Assembly (NCBI RefSeq): GCF_030867145.1
Contig: NC_134419.1
Span: 76,323,403 to 76,387,402, forward strand
DNA length: 64,000 nt
From: Opisthocomus hoazin
Lineage: Eukaryota; Chordata; Aves; Opisthocomiformes; Opisthocomidae
Direction: 5' to 3'
Below, in pieces: positions 1-12,800 of this stretch; the stretch's first letter is position 1; every line of letters starts with the position of its first letter. The notes under the pieces are model-generated. The model saw nothing but the letters and a program-made list of their open reading frames with translations, was not told where the DNA came from and made no database searches. The position numbers and the translations under genes are program-made.

Positions 1-3000
1 GCTGTATATAGTACTTACTGCCCTTGAGGGCTTGGTGTTTCGGTAAGAACGTACTTGACTGTACCTTGGAGGCTCCCCGAGGGCTGGGTGCTCCCCTCAC
101 CAAGCACGCAGCTGTATAACATCTCAGAAGGGGCAAGAACTAGGATTGGACTCTTGGTTTAAATGACTTGTTGGTCCAAAGAGGAATTACTCTGAGCCAG
201 CTCCCTTGCCTTGATGTATCTTAGGAAGCTGACCAGTACTTTGGGGAACTGAGCCAAAACTTTGTCCCTCCTAATCTGCCCGCTCAGGGTGAGAAGAAGC
301 AGTGCCAGGTGTAGGGTCTAGCAAAGGACTGGGCAGTCCTTAGGAAGGTGCCCGTTGTGTTCTTAAAAGCAGTAAGATTTCCAAGCTGAAGTTGTTGGGG
401 ATAGGCCAATTATTAGTTCTTTATTTTTTCTTTTTCTCTGAGGTGATTTGACCTTCTAACTGTGGAGATTTGTGGGCTGTGCAGCTGTACACGGCCGGGA
501 TGTCAACATTGGCATGCACAGCTGCCAACATTGCTCAGAGGTCAAGCTCCCGAAATTACGAGACAGTCCAAGAGGAGAAGGAAAAAACCTAAAGTGTGGA
601 AAAAAGAAGGAAGGAAAAAAATAAGTCTGAAGCTTAAATATTTGTGGTGGATCCTAAATTACGGTGAGAGGTGCTAGTCTCTCCATAGTTGAGATGAAAG
701 CCAGAGTTTGACCATGAACCAGCCCTCATTCCCAACTCCACCCTCAGCTTCAGCAAGGCCAAACCGATTCTCCTAACACTTGACAAAGCAGACCTATCCG
801 GGGTAGAGTTTTTCCAGCATGCTGGGAAAAAAATCTGGCAATGCCTCTGGGTAGCTTCAGTGATCAAAACATTCAGGGGCCTCTCATATATTTGTAAGAT
901 TTTCCTATGATTCCTTGTTTGGTTTTCTTTTTTTAGATTTTTTCTTGCCTTTAAAATTACAAATTCTAAATGTGTTTGCTGTATTTCTGTCTTTTTAAAA
1001 CAGTTCTCATCTGGGATAGCGAAGAGATGCAGAAGGATGGAAGAGGCTGTGTAGAGATCAAGCTGCATGGCCACGCCGTGTACCCAACGGCCATGTACCA
1101 GCCTGCAGGTCACGTTTGGCTCCGTCATCCCTGGCACAGGTGAAAAATTTTTTGGAATCTGAGAGATAGCAGTCCATCCCCTTCCTGCTCCCTCCATCCC
1201 AGTCTGTGTTCTCCTAACTCCAGTTAATAGTTTACAGCAGGAATGCCCTTCTCCGGCAGGGCTGGGAGAGCCTCCCAGGATGATGCTTGGCAACCCAGCT
1301 TCACAGGGCATGTAAAGGCTTTGAACAATTTGTGAGCAAGTGGTTTTTTTATCTATATGGAAATGTTCAGACCTTGAAATACAGACTGTGTTTCCGCATT
1401 AACTCAAAGTGAATGATATCATACCCTTGAATTAAATCACCGGGGACGATGATGGTAAATCTGGCTTTATATTGATAGTGTCATCTTATTGTCCCTGCTC
1501 TATATCTCCTTCACCATGACAGTGAGGCAGTGAAACTCCAGCACACCAATGTTCCAGCATCCATGTCATTTAATGCAACCATCTCCGGTCTTATAGAATA
1601 GATGGCTCAATCCTAAACAGATTAACTCCCTCTGAGCAGCTATGCAAAGGCTATTTATTTTCTCCCGGACAGGCACACAAACACACAGCCGCACTAAGAG
1701 GTGACTTGCATGCACATCGATGAGAATATACAACCTGAAAAATCCCTCACCACATCCAAAGACCTGCAGAGAGGCACAGCAAGAGTAACAGCGGGGAACT
1801 GACCCCAGCCCGTTGGGATTTCATAAGGCTAAATAATATTTATCTATGCTCATTTATCTAGAGCCCAGTTCCAGGTTCATCTGGAATAAGACGCAGGTGA
1901 CTCGCTCAATGGGATTTATTTCTCTGTCAAACACTATTAAGTTTCTGGGAAGTTCACAGAATTAAACTCTCACTAATGTCTCTTTTTTATATGTACAAAT
2001 TTACAACAGCAAACAGTGAGCAGAAAATTCTTGAAGCCAGACTAGAGGCCTGTCCCTAGAATATAGAATGGTATCGCATGAATTTCTGTGTTTCACCTCC
2101 ATTTAATAACAACCTATATTTCTAAGCTATTGGCAACATAGTTTTTCTAAATCACTGATAGCAATTTTATTCACTCCTAATAAAAATAGAGATGTCCTAA
2201 TCAAGGGCTTGATGAAAAACTGAAGCAAACTAATGATAATCTTTCCACTGACCTCAATAAGTTTGAATAGAGACCATGAAATAAAAGTTAATGCGCATCA
2301 GGAGTGATAGTGGTCTGGAAGTGAAGAATCATAGATAAGTCTATTGCCTAAAATTGCTGCAGTAATAGTATTTCTCTGATGTTTTGGTATGGTTACATTT
2401 TAAAATACATTCTCTGCATGGTTAGAGCAAGCATTTTCCTTAAATGAAAAAAAATCGAGCCGGTCAGACTGCGCTGTTTGAATGCTGATGGCATTTTTCA
2501 GTTTTATGCCCTTCTCAAGAGCTTGTCCAGAAAACCATGAGATTTTGCTGAAGCGACAAGAGAATTTATACATTCAGAATGGATCTGTACCATTATGACT
2601 TCAACGTGTAATGCTGAGGCAATAAAATTTATGTCTCTCTTCTTCAGTGCTTTAATGAGGCACTGCCAGACTTGCTGTATATTTGCAAATGTCTTAACAG
2701 ATAATGATTTTAACAAGTACCGGAGTACAGCTGCCAGCACAAATGGCCATAACACCAATTATCTTTGCAGGATTTAGTCATGTTGAATCAAAGGCAAAAC
2801 TGAATCGTGGGCCAGTTTTCTCCTCCAGTTTGTGAGGGAAGTCAAGGGAACACATTTCTTCTGGACACATCTCCTGTTATCTTTCCTCCCCTTACATCTC
2901 CATTGCTGGCGTAATCCCAGCAATTAAAATGAGCCTCCTGATGAGACTTATTATTCATAATCCAGTTTGTTAAAGGGCATAAGTGTTTTCATTAATCCAT

Positions 3001-6000
3001 TTTTGGCATGCCTGTTTTTCCAAGCATAACCCTTCTTCTGAAAGGAGTGAGGGTGCTTTGATAGTGCCTGGGACAGGGCTCTCCGATGGTTGAGTGGCTG
3101 ACTGACACCCCGCTTGAACATTGAAGTGGCCCATAAATCCACCATCATCTTAGAATCATGCAGCACCCGGCAGAGACGAAGGTGAGTGGATTAACAAAAT
3201 CAGTCATGGAAATCTTTACCTGCATTCTGCTTTCCTGCATATCCTTGCAGAAAAGTCTCCACACCCAAACATCTGTGGGGCCAGAAAGTGCAAGAAAAAT
3301 GGGCCAGATCTCCTGTTTTGCCTGTCTCCAGGCTCTTCAAACTCTTCCATGTTGTTCAGCCTTCGTGGAGTGAGTCTGTCTGTTTGGGGGGGAAATGGTA
3401 AACCATTGAAACCTTCTATCCCTCCTATTTTATTGGCAAGAGACTTGCCAAACCCAGTAGCTAGTTTGTTTAAGGTTAGGCCAGCTAAGTACATGAGTTT
3501 TTGAAGTGTTCCAGAGAGGTGCAACCACCGATGCTAATTTTATTTCACCTAAATTCTGAATCAAACAATAGGAAGTAGCAACTTGTCCATTTCCCTTGAA
3601 AGGAAAGGCAATTGTGGCCTGTCAGCCTCTTCAACTTGCCCTGTCTGCTGCGTAGAGCAAAAGCAGAACCATTTTGTTGTCATTTTTCCGACAGAAACTC
3701 CACTGGGCAAGGGAGTGTTGGCTCCTGTGAAGAGACAGGAGGAGGAAGGTACCAGCTGATGTGAACACACACACAAAGGCTTCCCCATGCACTAACCCAA
3801 ACAGCTTCTAGGAGCAGCTTTTGGCTGAGGATTGAATCAGTAGCTGAAAGCTGCTTCTGGTTCTCAAAGCACAGGATCCTAGGCATAGCCTGCTGGCTTC
3901 TGGGAGGTCTCTGTTTCAGCAGCTACGTGTTTGTAAGACATCAAGGGCTGGTCTGCTAACCATTGACTCAGTTGCCCCACCAGGAAGGTCAGATGCTTAT
4001 TCATAGGTCATGATGAAGTCATTAGTTATGAATTTCCACCACACTGGACTGCAGTTAAACCAGCTCCCATGACATCATCGTTCATCTGAGCAATTGCTCT
4101 TGGCTGATACCGAGCTGAAGCCACAGAGAGATGCCAGGGCACCGGTCTGCTGCGGCTCTGCCCTCCCTGAAGACATCCCTCAAGCGGTCACAGCTTTCTG
4201 AGCGGGTCTCAAGGACCAACCTTCAGCATGCTTTCTCAGATGTTCCTAAACCTGACCAGCCAGCTAAGGCAGAAACTGTTCATTAATATGGCTTCTAGCT
4301 CAGGTATGAAAGGAAAGGGTGAGATGAGCTCGCTGGCTTAATATCCTCAGCTGCATGGGCTGATTTAAGGTATGTGTTTTGATAAGGTCCAGAGACCTAT
4401 TTTTCCTGTCTGATAAAGCAGAAAAATGAAACAGAAATATTTTCCTCAAAATCTTTTATGCATATGTCCATAGTTTTTCCCTCTGAAATAAATGAGATTT
4501 TTATTTTAGTGTTATTCACTTGGATGCATTTGATACGAAGACTTTGCCAGCTGCGCCTCTCTGTTGAGTGCACAAGTGAAACATCCTTGGGCTGTTTTGA
4601 TTCCTTTTCTGTCAAGGGATGGAGTTACATGTGAGGCTCTAAACAGTAGGAATTTACTGATTTACTTTAGCTGGAAGATCCTGAAAATAAAAAAATTGAT
4701 GCTGTGGGTTACACACAGTAGTTTCTCTCCAGTCTCATAACTTACAATTTCTTCTTAATATTAATATTTGATAAACACTTTCACTTTAGTGTATAGTGCC
4801 CCTGAAGGATGAAGGTTGTCTTGAAATAGGTACTGTAAAAAACATGGCAGTCTGAAAAATTCCCAATACAACCACAGAACACAAGATGAAATGGGGACAA
4901 AATAGCTGGGCAGCTGCCTGCCCAAGCCTGAGACCCAGCAACCCTTCTGATGGAGAAGGTCCCTCTGAAATACACATTTTGGAGCAGCAGCCCACAAACA
5001 GGTAGAGCGTGAGCATTAATTTGTGGATTGCAATGTCCACTCAGGTTAGAGTGAAGACTCAGCTCTTTCATGCACTCATGTCGCTAGGAGCAAGTGTTGC
5101 TTTCATTTGCAAACCCACAAATCCCATGGGAAGTATTATTTCCCTGTTTTTCAGTGCTAAGAAATGTGTCTATATAAAAGCTCTCAGAAATATTGCTCTA
5201 AGGATTCTGTAATTCATTATAACTCCCAGCTCTAATAACTACAAGGTGATTTTTCATAGATTTCTAAAATTGGCAAGCTAATATTTCTTGAATCTGTTAG
5301 AAAAGAAATACTGCTCTATCCTTTGCTTATCCTTTCCTCATCAACAACTGCAATTACAAAAACATATTTCCCCAGCCCAGGATCTTTGGACTCCCTGTCG
5401 GAGTCATCTTCCCATCCTCCAGGAGTAAATCTGAATCCTATTACATCAGGGAAATGTTAACTGCTTCATCTTCCACCCCTGATGGCCATACCTTCCACTT
5501 CTACCTATCAAATATATGTCACAGCCGTAATGCAGGAAAAGCAAAGACATTCTTACAAGCCTAAAGCTGGAAGACATTCATACTGAGGAGAAAAAATAGC
5601 AATACAGCGGTTTCTACTCTCCCCAAGGAACAGAGTATCAGCTCCAGAAACAACCTTATGCTTACCAGGAGGTCTGTCTGGGTGCCATTTACTGCTGTGA
5701 TTTAATCAACACAGAAGTTTACCTGAGCTGGGAAACAGCCACGTGTGGGTGGAGACCATAGGTATAGCAGTCGTGAACGTGTCATGGAAGAAAAATGGTA
5801 TTCTTAAGCCAAAAAGAGTAAGCCCTTACTCCACAAAGGTTATGGATGCTTTAATTCCAGAGCCCCATGTGCCAGCGCTGCAATAAGTGCTGCTATAGCT
5901 TGACAAGCTAGATCAATAATTAATGGTGAGTTTGCTAGTTTTGAACCAAACAACTGCAGCAGAAGTTAAATCCATTTGTACCCTGTCACAGCACCAGTGT

Positions 6001-6340
6001 GCTTTCAAGAAGATGAGCAGAAATTGGCAGGATGCTTTACAAGAAGTCTGGTAGAGAGCTGGATATTTTGAAGCCTTTAATAACAGCTTAATTTCATTTA
6101 AGGCATGCCACATAATCAGGTTACTACAAGCACAGAGTGGCTTATCTGACAAGTGGTGTGTGATGGATCTCCTGTTTGTTAAATACCTTCCTTCGGGAAG
6201 TGTCAAAAACGTGACTGATTTTTTCTGTCCTCTTGCTGTTGGGGAGTTCAGCTGCAACGCCACGCATTTTGTCAGAATTAGAACCAAAACCCAGGCAGGC
6301 AGTACTGAGCGAAACAGTAAGGCAGGCAGTGTACAGCAGG
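1..6340. other. Intergenic: no gene or mobile element recognised
   Basis: No CR1, LTR or RNA gene was recognised. A 225-codon minus-strand frame (634-1311) and an exon-like plus-strand stretch (1004-1108) overlap here and are discussed as findings. An AT-rich block with open frames on both strands at 2460-2770 may be a conserved non-coding element. The rest holds only short chance frames. Confidence 0.6.
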
Positions 6341-6815
6341 TCACAGAATGACAGAATCACAGAACCACAGCATGGTGGGGACTGGAAGGGACCTCTGTGG
6401 GTCACCCAGTCCAACCCCCTGCTAAAGCAGGGTCACCCACAGCAGGCTGCACAGCACCGCGTCCAGGTGGGTCTTGAATATCTCCAGAGAGGGAGACTCC
6501 ACAACCTCCCTGGGCAGCCTGGGCCAGGGCTCCGTCACCCTCAGAGGGAAGAAGTTCTTCCTCATGTTCAGCTGGAGCTTCCTCTGCTTCAGTTTGTGCC
6601 CTTTGCCCCTTGTCCTGTCACTGGGCACCACTGGAAAGAGTCTGGCCCCGTTCTCCTGACACCCACCCTGCAGATATTTATGGGCATTTCGAAGGTCCCC
6701 TCTCAGCCTTCTCTTCTCCAGGCTAAACAAGCCCAGCTCCCTCAGCCTCTCCTCGTAGGAGAGATGCTCCAGTCCCCTCCTCATCCTCGTAGCCCTCCGC
6801 TGGACACTCTCTCAG
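6341..6815 (-). mobile_element. CR1 retrotransposon fragment (3' end, about 475 bp)
   Basis: It begins with degenerate 8-bp units (tcacagaa, tgacagaa, tcacagaa) and ggggactggaagggacctct, then covers the ORF2 C-terminus in minus orientation. Translation of the minus strand gives [20 protein letters not shown] and [12 protein letters not shown], matching the long copy at 16.8 kb. It is truncated after the segment encoding RVQRRATRM. It belongs to the subfamily with 'cagcctgggccagggctcc' in place of 'cagcctgttccagtgctcc'. The open frames seen across it on either strand are CR1 shadow, not a host gene. Confidence 0.94.
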
Positions 6816-9800
6816 GTCGTTCCTATTTGGTGAGGATTAAGGAGTAGTACAACCCTAACCTTTTAAAAGATCTGCTTCTATGGAGCATGTCTCTGCCTGG
6901 ACGGACCTCACTGCCCCAGGTGTCTTTGTTCTTCCCTATTATTTCCAGCCCTGCTCTCTCAATAAAGATTGGTTGATCTGAAACCAGTATCAGCCTTGTG
7001 ATGTTGTTAATCCCAGGCATAAAGTAATCGAGAGTTAATCCTCAGATTCTCACTCATCTTGTATCAGCAGTGGGCTCCCGCCTTGTGCAAGCAGGTCAGG
7101 ATCTATTTTAACGCGCTAGGTATTAGAGACGCTGCGGTGACAAACGAAGGTGGCAAACGCATTATCGACAGTCGCACATGACTAACGCGTCGTACTGCGA
7201 CACTGCCCATGGCGTGTTCCGCTCAGGGCTGGCTTTTTGGGAGCACAGGGGCTCAGTCTGTCGTGCCGCTGTTTGGGGACGGCGGTGTTTTAAAGAGATG
7301 ACACGGGCTGTCCCATCAAAGAAGAGGCAACCATCAGGCATTCGCATTTTGACCATGTGAATCCAAGGGCAGAGTAATAAGAGCACGGTGCCAGATGTTT
7401 TACAGTCTGCGCAGGAATGTATGCCTGTTGCTGAAATACTTTTTAAGCATAGCCAAAGGTTAATGTATGCATTGCCACGTGTGTATTAACACTTCTTCTC
7501 TTGCAGCACTTCACCTTTTAATATTAAGATTGCTCTTGTCCATTTGTCACAGTAGCTGGCATTTCCCTTGTTTTTTTACATCTTCCCAAATTTACGGCGC
7601 TGGTTTTCTGTCCCCCACGTGAGTACCCGCAAACCCGTGCCCAAGTCTTATTTCTGAGACGGGGCTGATCTCCAGGTCTCTGCTTCAGCAGCACCCTGCA
7701 GTGCCCATTGCCGCGAGTGCTCCCGAGCCGACCGGTGGGCAGGGAAGGATGCTCTGCACTCATCCCTTCTGCACCCACACCTCCCAGGACCTCCCTTCAG
7801 ACCTCCCCCCAGCCCGTGCCTGCAATCCAAGATCCAGCAGCTCCTCTCTGCCTGTTCTGTAGCTTGTCAAAGGCTTGCTTCACTCTTGTCGCTTTAACCC
7901 ACCCTGCCCCTCCATCCCGACTACATTTCAGCTCCTCTCCAGATCTGCTCTTGACATTTTGACATTTTTGGTCTGTCTGCTGAGGCTTCTTCTGACCGTG
8001 GCATGTGTCAGTGCTCCCAAGGCTTGTCAGTCTATTGCTTTGCTGCAGTTTCAGCTTCTTCTGTAATGATCGAGGCTTTACTAGTCCCTGACCAGGAACT
8101 GAATCAATTCAGAGTCTGAATGAAACATGCAGTCCATTTACTATTTTAATGCTCAGTATTAGAAGTGATGCAGTCACCAGACAGACGATGACTGCAAGCA
8201 CCTAAGTGTCCTGACTCATGTTTCTGCTCAGTTTTCTTGAATCTACACGCTCCAGAAGAATTAAGGGTAAGATCGTGTTTTCTGTATTATGTCTTTACCT
8301 TTTGACAGATTTTGGAGCAGGATTTCAGGTGTTTCCATGCCGAATGGTGGAAAGTTTTCCCTCCAGCATGGGCTCCAGGAGAGAGAGCTGCAGTTTGCTC
8401 ACCCGCTTCCACCCTCCCTTGACTGCTCTTCAACGCAACGCTGAGAGATCACTGTTGCCGGCAAATAAAAAAGATGCTGTGTTGCTAAGTATTACCGCAG
8501 ACTACCTGAGGGTCCATACCCATGGTATGCTATGAGTAAGAAGGATTTCTTTAATCAACACACATTTCCTCACCTGCTGTCAAAATCCTCGTTTTCCCCT
8601 TCCACACTGTAATGCTGAGTTCAGTGTTTTTCATTAATTTACCGTGCCAAAAAGCCATCGTGCTGGGATGCTGGTGGGTCACCTTGCAGGGATCATGCAT
8701 TCGCCAGCAGGACCAGTCACCAGCACTGCACAACGCTGCAGAGGAAGAGCCGCAGCACTTGTCAAAACTGACTGGAGGAGTAAATAATCTAAATTTCAGA
8801 CATCCAAGTGAGGCGGGGGCTTGGCTGGAGCAACCGCCCTTGCAATGGCAGGGCTGCTGAGGGGGTCTGGGACGGGGTGAGGACAGCCTGTTACGGGCAG
8901 TGGTGTGTTTGCAGCCAGGAATGGAGAGGGAGAGCAAGTGAAATACTTAGAGGCTGTTTTCTCCCATCCTGCTGTTTGTTTCCCCTCTCCCTCTGGCCCT
9001 GCTCCTACCATGAAAACACTCCAGGCTGAGGAGGTTTAACTGCCTTCCCATGGCTTGGTGGCAGAGGTACAAATGAAACATGAAATGCCTTTCGGACAAG
9101 GAGGACACCATAAGACCATACCTCCTCCTGCTTTTCCCATTACCGCATTATCTTTCATAACAGGGGTGACAAGTGCTTCGCCACGAAGCCACACGCTGCA
9201 CCGCTCCCTTTGAAGGCGGTGAGGAGTTTCAAAGTCAAAACAGTGCAACAGAAAAAGAAAAAGGGTCCTTTTCTGTTGTAGTTTTCAAAATTATTCATTC
9301 ACCATCATAAAAAAAATACAAGGGAGGAGAAGGTTTTTAAAAGACTCAAAGGCAATGAAGACTGACTGAACTCGCTTGACTCCGGTTGCCAGACATGGAA
9401 TTTTTAATCATTTTAACATATCAGAAATGCCTGTAACTCTCTGGAAACCCAAAGGCCTTCTTGTTTTTGTCTTCCCTTTTAGCCTGATGAAAGATGAGTG
9501 AAAGCCTGTATTTTTTCTTTTTCCAGCCTAAGACAGAACTCCTCTGAACAAGGAGGAATATCCAGGTCAACAGCACAGGGACAGGCTGCACCATGGAAAA
9601 AAACCACCATCAGCTCAGTTTCCAGAGAGGTGAAGAATCAAAGGGCTTTTTCCCTGCCAGGAATTCCCATCTCCCAGAGAAACTCACCGATTTGAAAAGA
9701 CCAGCAGAAAACTCTAAAAAGGGATTTTTTTTAGCTCCCCATGGGAAAAGGGGCTGTTACATTCTCTTCCTCTTGCAAAATCTCTATATTTTCTTAACTG

Positions 9801-12800
9801 AAAGCTGGATATATTTTCAGTGTGTTTTCAGTGCCTTACAAATCAGTTTGAGTTTTAGTCTCTCGTGTTGGTCCCCAGCCACTGGCAGGGCTGATTTTTG
9901 ATTTATATTTTATAGGGGTAGGTGATGATACTTTACTCATCTTGGAAAGTCATTAGCGCAAGGAGTCCCACTGGAACGTAACTGTCTGCAGAACTGCCTG
10001 CTCGTGAAAGGTATTTGCAGGGCTGGGCCAAATCGTAGTCAGCTGCAAAATATGATGCTTCAGTCTGTTGTTTCCCTAAACTGACAGTCTTAAGACAAAA
10101 ATCCTTCAGCAGGTACTTTCGCCAGGCACTAATGATATTTTATCCCATTTCAGTAATCCCAGTCGTAAAAGTCCAAGTTATCTCAAAAGCAGCTCTTTGG
10201 ATTTAACCGCACTTAGTTCAGCCAAGTCCAGCCCATTTATTTTTGTTCTACTCCTGAAAATATTCAATACCTTCAAAAGCATTATGACAATTGCACCAAA
10301 CCAAAAAAAGTAAAAGAAATCATAATAATAAAGGGTATGTGGGAGGGTTCCAAGAATTCCTTCGCAAAATTGTTTCAAACTCATGTGCATAAAAAATAGC
10401 ACTTTTTATTCTAGGCATGACTGACAAAAAATGTTAGGAGCTAGAGCGGGGAAAAATATTTTGGATTTGGTAAATGGTGGCAGCTCTTTCATTATTTTTT
10501 TCTTGGACCAGCTCGGTAAAGACCAACTTGTAAAAATCATTTTCATCAAATCCAGAAGAACTCTGACTGAATTACAGTGACAAAAAAAAGGTAAAACAGA
10601 ACCTTCTTAAGGAACTCGCAGTGAAAATAATGCTAGGCAAGTTCAGCAAACACTTTTATTTAAGCTCCACGTATTTTTCTAAATTTTAGCAGTGGGCAGG
10701 GTGAGCACATTTGTTTGAGGAGCTGACTCTGCCACCCTTCCTTGGCCAGCATCTGAGAAATTGCACATAGTTATTGGGAAAATACAAGATGGGAAGGGAC
10801 TCTTCAACATCTGATTGATTGAATACTACTTTTTTTTAATTTCTTTTTACCCAGGCGATGCTGCATATACTGGTTCCTATCCTCATGCTGTTTGCCACAA
10901 AGGGAGGTTATCACTTAGCTCATGGCATGTCCTTCCCCCAGTGAAGTCAACCAGACTGATCTTGCGCTTCAGGTCCTGAAGGAAACTCTGGCAGGGAGAG
11001 CGCTGGTGGTTTGTGCTGGGGTAAACGGTCCCAGCATCAGGTTCAGCCAGGAGGGGTGGACCTCGCACCCACCAGCCCATGGCACCGGCAGCCATTCCAC
11101 AGGGAGGCAGATGCGAACAGCATTGGCTTGCCACGAGCAAATTGAAACAACAAATAACTCTACAGAGTTCAACTACTGATCACTGGGAAGGAGTCCACAT
11201 AAACAAGTGGCTCCAAAAAATGTGGTTTCTCCCTTTTTTGCTCCATTTGTCTGCCCGTGTCCCTCGGCAGCTTTATGTCCTGCTGCATCTCTCCATAGCA
11301 GCCATGGCCTTTGCCAGGCATCGGGCATGGAGAGCAGCTTGAGCCGCAAGAGGTGGCCTGGCAGGAGAAGAGCCTCCCAGACATGCCCTCCATTGATTTT
11401 TCTCTGTTTTCTTTTCTACATTTTATTTTGGCTTTTTTATGACACTGGCAGCTGCAATACAATACACAAAGTCATGGAAGTCTTGGGGTGGCCTGAGTGC
11501 AAGCAGTTCAGGAAAAGGGCCGGCAAAGGGCAGAACTTCCTCCATGATGGGCAAGCAGAAACCCCTCCTTTCCGAAGCAGGGCAGCCACAAAATGCTGCG
11601 GCAAATCCCGCCAGGCATTACTGAGGACCAGCGGGTGAGGGCATCCCCTCTTGTGGATACAGGACAGTTCAGAGCAGAAGGATTGTAAAGGACAGCAACA
11701 GGCAGGAGATGGGGAAGCTCCAGCCTCTTTTAAGCGGTCTGTAACAATAAATGCGTAAATAAAAAATTACCTCAGGATTAACTCTGTGACCATGCTTCCC
11801 CCCCTAGACACTGCAAATTTGGATCAAGGAGACACTTCAGCAAATTGGAGCATTCACTGAAATAGAAAGAAGAGGAAAACTGTTTTTAAGTGGAATATGG
11901 TTATTTTTGTCAAGTGTTTACCAAAATACAAGCTGGAAGATTATTTTGAAAATTCAGCCAACTTTAACGTTACTCAGGGTTCAGTGAGGGCAAGTGGGAT
12001 GTGAAATTATTTTTGTGTAGATGTGGTTTACTCTATATTAGAAACAAATGTAGACTGTCTAACTTTATTGGGCTAATTAACTACATGCTAGCCCAAGTCA
12101 GATTAGGTAACTGCATTTTCAATTGTTCAGCAATTTTATCAGAAGGTGGATGTCAGCCAGATATTTTAAAACATCCCCACTACTCCATTTGCTTCCAAAC
12201 AGATACTTTAGCTTGGAATTCGAAGCAGGAGTAGCTCCTAACAAGGCAGCAAACACCAGTTTCTCAGCGCGGTGATGCCTTCTGGGCCATTTGCAGTAAA
12301 TTAGATGAAGATGAATTATCAGCGGTGGAAATTATTTCATGTTGGCAAAGAGGGTCATCGCTCTGGGGTAATTATAGATATATGCCCTGAATGGCAGGTC
12401 GTTGCCACAACTGATTTGTATTTGAGAGGGCTGTGTTTTAATAACACGCCACTTGGTGCAACATCTCCCATTGCAGTATGGAAAGGAGCTGTCATGCAAA
12501 CGTCTCCCCATGGTAACTTGAAGGATCTGCAGAGCAGTCAGAGCAGCCTGGCTAACATCGGCATGTCCTAATTATGTATATGTGTTAGCCAACACTATAT
12601 TTGCTCTGCTCCTTTCCTCTTACCTGCTGCCTGTTTTCACTATACCTAGCAGAGAAAAGCTTCTACCTTATAACCACAACATATGGGCTCAAAAACTGCC
12701 TGGCATCCGATGTAGGAAATTCAGGAAACAAGCTGTAGTGACACTGCTTGCTAAATGCTGCGAGAAGATCACTGGAATCCATTGCTATTTTCATACCGCT

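Noticed and set aside
6233..6847. 204-codon plus-strand frame
   Set aside because: Most of it is the antisense of a CR1 fragment; CR1 3' ends often stay open on the opposite strand.
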